DNA of 16,465 nucleotides. It comes from Deltaproteobacteria bacterium. GTDB lineage: Bacteria > Desulfobacterota > Dissulfuribacteria > Dissulfuribacterales > UBA3076. The position numbers were made by a program, and so were the translations under genes. This document shows positions 13,123-16,465 of the stretch, one piece after another (position 1 is the first letter of the stretch; the number at the start of each line of letters is the position of its first letter). The notes under the pieces were generated by a model that made no database searches, was not told where the DNA came from, and was given only the letters and a program-made list of their open reading frames with translations. The stretch lies in assembly GCA_030605675.1 (NCBI GenBank), contig JAUWHV010000170.1, forward strand, positions 1 through 16,465. Reading direction: 5' to 3'.

Positions 13123-16100
13123 TTACGAGAACAGGAGATCCAGATCCTCCCTGGATAGCTGCCGCAGCATGTCCTGCCCACCACTCAGGATGGCGCTGAC
13201 CAACTCGCGCTTTTTCTCCTGCAAAGCAAGGACCTTCTCTTCTACTGTTTCGGCTGTAATGAAGCGATAGGTAAATACTTTTTTGTCCTGTCCGATGCGG
13301 TGGGTTCGATCGACCGCCTGAAGTTCAACTGCCGGATTCCACCACGGATCTACAATAAATACATAATCCGCTGCTGTGAGATTAAGCCCCAGGCCGCCGG
13401 CCTTAAGGCTGATAAGGAAGAGCTTTATATCTTCGTTGTCCTGAAAATTGCGCACCCTGTCTTTACGTCTTGCCTGGGGCGTCCTCCCATCAAGGTACTC
13501 ATATATTATACCGGCATTATCCAGAGAATGACGGATCAGGCCCAGCATTTTGGTAAATTGGGAAAAGACCAGGGCCTTATGTCCACCGGAAATGGCCTTT
13601 TTTATCAATGTCATGAGATTATCCAGCTTGCCTGATCCTGCGCTATCCTCTCCGATAAGGGCAGGGTGGTTGGCTGCCTGGCGAAGCCTGAGGAGTCCCT
13701 CCAGTATCTTTATGCGGCTCCTGTTGAGACCCTGCCGTTCTATAGTTGCCAATATTGAGGCCCGGTAGTGGTCCCGAACCCGGGAGTAAATCCTGGCCTG
13801 TCCATCGGTCATGGGACAGAGTATTACATGCTCCATTTTTCCCTGAATTTCTTTGGCTACGGCCTCTTTATTACGCCTGAGAAGAAAAGCCTTTACCATT
13901 TTTTTAAGGATATGCCGGGCCGTTTTATCTCCCCGGGCTATAGGTTTTGCAAACCTCCTGTCAAAGACCGCCCTGGAACCCAGGAGTTTGGGATTTAGGA
14001 ATTCCATCTGGGACCAGAGCTCTCCCACGTTGTTTTCAAGCGGCGTGCCCGTAAGACATAGCCTGTGCCTGGCCCTGAGCAGCCGCACTGCTTTGGCAAT
14101 CTGGGAATTGGAATTTTTGATCGCCTGGCTTTCATCCAGAATGATATAATCGAACTGCAAATCTCTAAGAATTTCTATATCGCGTCTCACCAGACCGTAG
14201 GTGGTGATTACCAGATCAGTTTGATCTAATTCTTTAATAAGGTCTGAACGATTGTTTCCTACATAGGCAAGTATTTTTAAATCAGGGACAAAACGCTTTG
14301 CTTCTGCCTGCCAGTTAAACAGGACAGATGTCGGGCTCACTACAAGGGATGGCCCTTGTTTTCCATTTTCCAGCTCTCCTGCGAGCCATGCAAGGACCTG
14401 TACTGTCTTGCCGAGCCCCATGTCATCAGCGAGTATGCCTCCAAAACCGAACTTCTTTAAAAAGGCAAACCAGCCCAAGGCATCCTCCTGGTACGGCCGA
14501 AGGACTCCTTTGAAACCAGCAGGTACAGGGACCCGTTCAATTCCCGAGAAGTTTTTCAGGGCATTTTTTATCTCAAGGAAACGCTGGTCAACGGACTTTA
14601 CTTCATTCTCTTCCAGCAAAACGTCCAGGATCAAGGCCTGGGTCGATGAGAACCTGAGCGTCTTGCCGCGATTTTTTTGTCCCGACGCAGCACCCAGTTC
14701 AAGCACGGGCAGGTTGTGGGAAAGCCACTTATCGGGAAGCAGCCCTGTGCTTCCGTCACCAAGCATAACAGTCTGTTCTCCCCTTAGAAATGCCTTAATG
14801 GCCTTTGGCAACGAGACTACATGTTCTCCAAAGGATATTCCGCCTTCTAAATCAAACCAGTCTATGCCGGATGAGATACTTAGTTCGGTAATGCGACCTC
14901 CCCTGAAAGGCTTTCTGTTTTGTCCCTGGACCCCCCAACCCTCGTCTGTCAATTCTGAGAGGACTTCGGCCGCCCCTTTAATGTCCCTTTGAAATAGTTG
15001 CTCTTTTTGCCGAAATCCCTTGGCAAGCAGTTCCGTTAAGATCTCGGATTCGGCATCCTTATTTCGTTTTACCCGTTGCCATCTTTCAGTATCCAGCACA
15101 GAGGGCCTTGGATCATGCCAGTCTATTTCCAGATCTTCATAGTTCATAAAGACCTGGGCCTTTAAGAGACCTTTCTCAAGCTCCACTATAAGTAAAGGTT
15201 TTGGAAGTAAGTCCTGTATGGTTTTTGGTGCTATTCCCTCCGGCAGGCGAATTTTAGGGCTGCCTGGAAGGGATTCTGTCTGGACTACAAGGTCCCGGAT
15301 GTCTTCCCGGGATATCTCTATTTCCTCTGATCTCAACGCGGCCTTTATCCACGAAAGGCTGGGTCCTGGTAACTCGAACAGATATGCGTCATATATGAAA
15401 AGCACCGGCGAGGTATGAAAAAAAACAGGTATATTCGAAAGCAGCACGTCCTTGCCATCTATTTTCAGCCTTACTGATGGCACGAGCTTGAACCCTTTTT
15501 TTTTCTTTTTGGCTTTTTGTTCTGCTGTCAGCTCCAGCAATGCAGCAGAGGGGACTGCTTTATGGAGGGGGTCTGCCAGTGGTTTCTTGGCTGAGTGAAA
15601 AACTCTGCAACGTTTTGTCTCGGCCAGCAGAGGCAGGACGAGTTCAAGGTCTCTTGGTTCTAAGGCAAGATCTACCAAATCTCTGTGAGTCGGCTGGTAA
15701 TACCGGAAAAAATCATTTCTTGGCGTTCTCACGGATACATTGTCCAGCATGGCAATTATGGCACGATCCACCCTGGAAAGACCCCTGTGTTCTATGGTGG
15801 CTGCCTGAAGTTTCCGTTCTCTTCCCAGGGTATTATCTTTTCTAAGGTACCTTTCAAAGGCAGATACCTCTACGGCCAACGAAGTGACATTCAGATCGTA
15901 GCACAGGACGAACTTGCTGGAGCCATCCAACCATGGAGGGGCTGTCGGTTTTCCTTGCCAGAGGGCATCTGTAAACAGTATCCGCCAATCGGTCTTTTCC
16001 TTAGGCCGGTCCTTTTTATGTTTGTCATCGCTGGAAAGGGTCGGCATCCCCCCTGCTGCCAAGACCCTGTCTGCTTCAACTATGGCTGCCCACAGGTGTT

Positions 16101-16377
16101 TGCAGGGAAAACCCTGTTGAAAAAAGGGGCAGGTACAGGAAACGTGAATTTTGCCGTCTCCTGAATGTCTGTCAACTACCGTTGCTGTATAGAGCTTTGA
16201 GCCCTGGACTGCAGCTAAAATTCTTTCCTGTGAGACCTCTTTCAGTATGGCCCTTCCCTGCTCGGTATAATACTCACCGCGTTGGCGTATCACAGGCAGA
16301 AAAGAGTGTCTTAGCCGATCCTTCCAGAAACCTGCTTGATCTTTGCCCCTTTTGTTTCTAAAAAGCTTCCGATCCAT
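13123..16377 (-). CDS. SWIM zinc finger plus SNF2-family helicase/ATPase
   Basis: A 1084-aa protein with an N-terminal SWIM zinc finger (residues about 79-96, CTCPFFQQGFPCKHLW, CxC...CxH). A long middle region of unknown fold follows (about 130-610, DUF-type in bacterial SNF2 proteins). The SNF2 ATPase/helicase core starts with LRPYQEDALGWFAFL (about 626). Walker A is DDMGLGKT at 651-658, motif II is DESQ at 748-751, and motif III is LTGTPLENN near 775. The C-terminal lobe has LISLKAGGLGLNLTAADYV and motif VI AVDRTHRIGQ near 1021-1030. Bacterial relatives include RapA-like ATPases and uncharacterised SWIM-SNF2 proteins acting on DNA or transcription complexes; the role of this one is unknown. 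The ATG has no strong ribosome binding site. The 88 nt upstream are AT-rich and no clear promoter is seen. The histidine kinase lies 63 nt downstream. Confidence 0.93.
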   Translation of the reverse strand: MDRKLFRNKRGKDQAGFWKDRLRHSFLPVIRQRGEYYTEQGRAILKEVSQERILAAVQGSKLYTATVVDRHSGDGKIHVSCTCPFFQQGFPCKHLWAAIVEADRVLAAGGMPTLSSDDKHKKDRPKEKTDWRILFTDALWQGKPTAPPWLDGSSKFVLCYDLNVTSLAVEVSAFERYLRKDNTLGRERKLQAATIEHRGLSRVDRAIIAMLDNVSVRTPRNDFFRYYQPTHRDLVDLALEPRDLELVLPLLAETKRCRVFHSAKKPLADPLHKAVPSAALLELTAEQKAKKKKKGFKLVPSVRLKIDGKDVLLSNIPVFFHTSPVLFIYDAYLFELPGPSLSWIKAALRSEEIEISREDIRDLVVQTESLPGSPKIRLPEGIAPKTIQDLLPKPLLIVELEKGLLKAQVFMNYEDLEIDWHDPRPSVLDTERWQRVKRNKDAESEILTELLAKGFRQKEQLFQRDIKGAAEVLSELTDEGWGVQGQNRKPFRGGRITELSISSGIDWFDLEGGISFGEHVVSLPKAIKAFLRGEQTVMLGDGSTGLLPDKWLSHNLPVLELGAASGQKNRGKTLRFSSTQALILDVLLEENEVKSVDQRFLEIKNALKNFSGIERVPVPAGFKGVLRPYQEDALGWFAFLKKFGFGGILADDMGLGKTVQVLAWLAGELENGKQGPSLVVSPTSVLFNWQAEAKRFVPDLKILAYVGNNRSDLIKELDQTDLVITTYGLVRRDIEILRDLQFDYIILDESQAIKNSNSQIAKAVRLLRARHRLCLTGTPLENNVGELWSQMEFLNPKLLGSRAVFDRRFAKPIARGDKTARHILKKMVKAFLLRRNKEAVAKEIQGKMEHVILCPMTDGQARIYSRVRDHYRASILATIERQGLNRSRIKILEGLLRLRQAANHPALIGEDSAGSGKLDNLMTLIKKAISGGHKALVFSQFTKMLGLIRHSLDNAGIIYEYLDGRTPQARRKDRVRNFQDNEDIKLFLISLKAGGLGLNLTAADYVFIVDPWWNPAVELQAVDRTHRIGQDKKVFTYRFITAETVEEKVLALQEKKRELVSAILSGGQDMLRQLSREDLDLLFS

Positions 16378-16465
16378 ATCTGTGCCGTAGTTTCTGTATT
16401 TTTTTGATGAAATAGCTTAAAAGCAAGTTTTTAGTATACACTGTTTTTGTAAATAAAGCAGTTAA

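Noticed and set aside
14408..14992. 194-codon plus-strand frame opposite the SNF2 gene
   Set aside because: Antisense shadow of the helicase coding strand; Ser/Pro-rich with no domain.

Overview
This 16.5 kb window reads like a bacterial chromosome of moderate GC content, not a plasmid or phage. The gene set is Gram-negative: Rho and ribosomal protein L31, a class A penicillin-binding protein, ketopantoate reductase, tRNA-Pro, a DUF362 protein, a PEGA-repeat Ser/Thr kinase, a PATAN (DUF4388) response regulator and an unusual SWIM/SNF2 helicase. The Rho sequence and the mix of signalling domains resemble Desulfobacterota (former Deltaproteobacteria). That placement is from memory and is tentative.

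Layout: 1-3239 is minus strand and holds rpmE (cut by the window edge), rho and panE. A PBP1A-type peptidoglycan synthase (3246-5312, minus) lies 6 nt upstream of panE, so the two are probably one transcript. A tRNA-Pro(UGG) gene starts divergently at 5432. It is followed by a small TrmO-like protein (plus) that converges with a DUF362 protein (minus). A 938-aa membrane-anchored kinase (7736-10552, plus) converges with a minus-strand block in which a SWIM/SNF2 helicase, a soluble histidine kinase and a REC-PATAN-roadblock-like response regulator follow one another in the direction of transcription. The helicase and histidine kinase are 63 nt apart. The histidine kinase and response regulator are 136 nt apart, separated by a repeat element.

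The most unusual content lies between the genes. Five intergenic regions carry short arrays of imperfect 7-, 8- or 9-nt units, several in inverted pairs and several next to a small palindrome. Two genes end with a stop codon joined directly to CCGTTCACGG: TAG+CCGTTCACGG for the TrmO-like gene and TAA+CCGTTCACGG for DUF362. An unidentified coding remnant at 7459-7554 ends the same way. The element at 6220-6443 fills the whole gap between two convergent stop codons. Inside it is a 26-codon ORF that looks like the N-terminus of a four-helix-bundle (S23/IVP, Avd-like) protein. These look like copies of one family of small, non-autonomous, gene-3'-end-associated repeat elements. That reading is inference; the repeats, palindromes and stop-codon junctions are directly visible.

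How the genes work together: panE (pantothenate/CoA synthesis) and the PBP (cell wall) are housekeeping genes sharing a transcript. The histidine kinase and response regulator are very likely partners. The PEGA kinase has a glycine-free nucleotide loop and a Thr in place of the conserved catalytic-loop Asn, so it may be an atypical kinase. No reverse transcriptase, transposase, integrase or CRISPR array is present.
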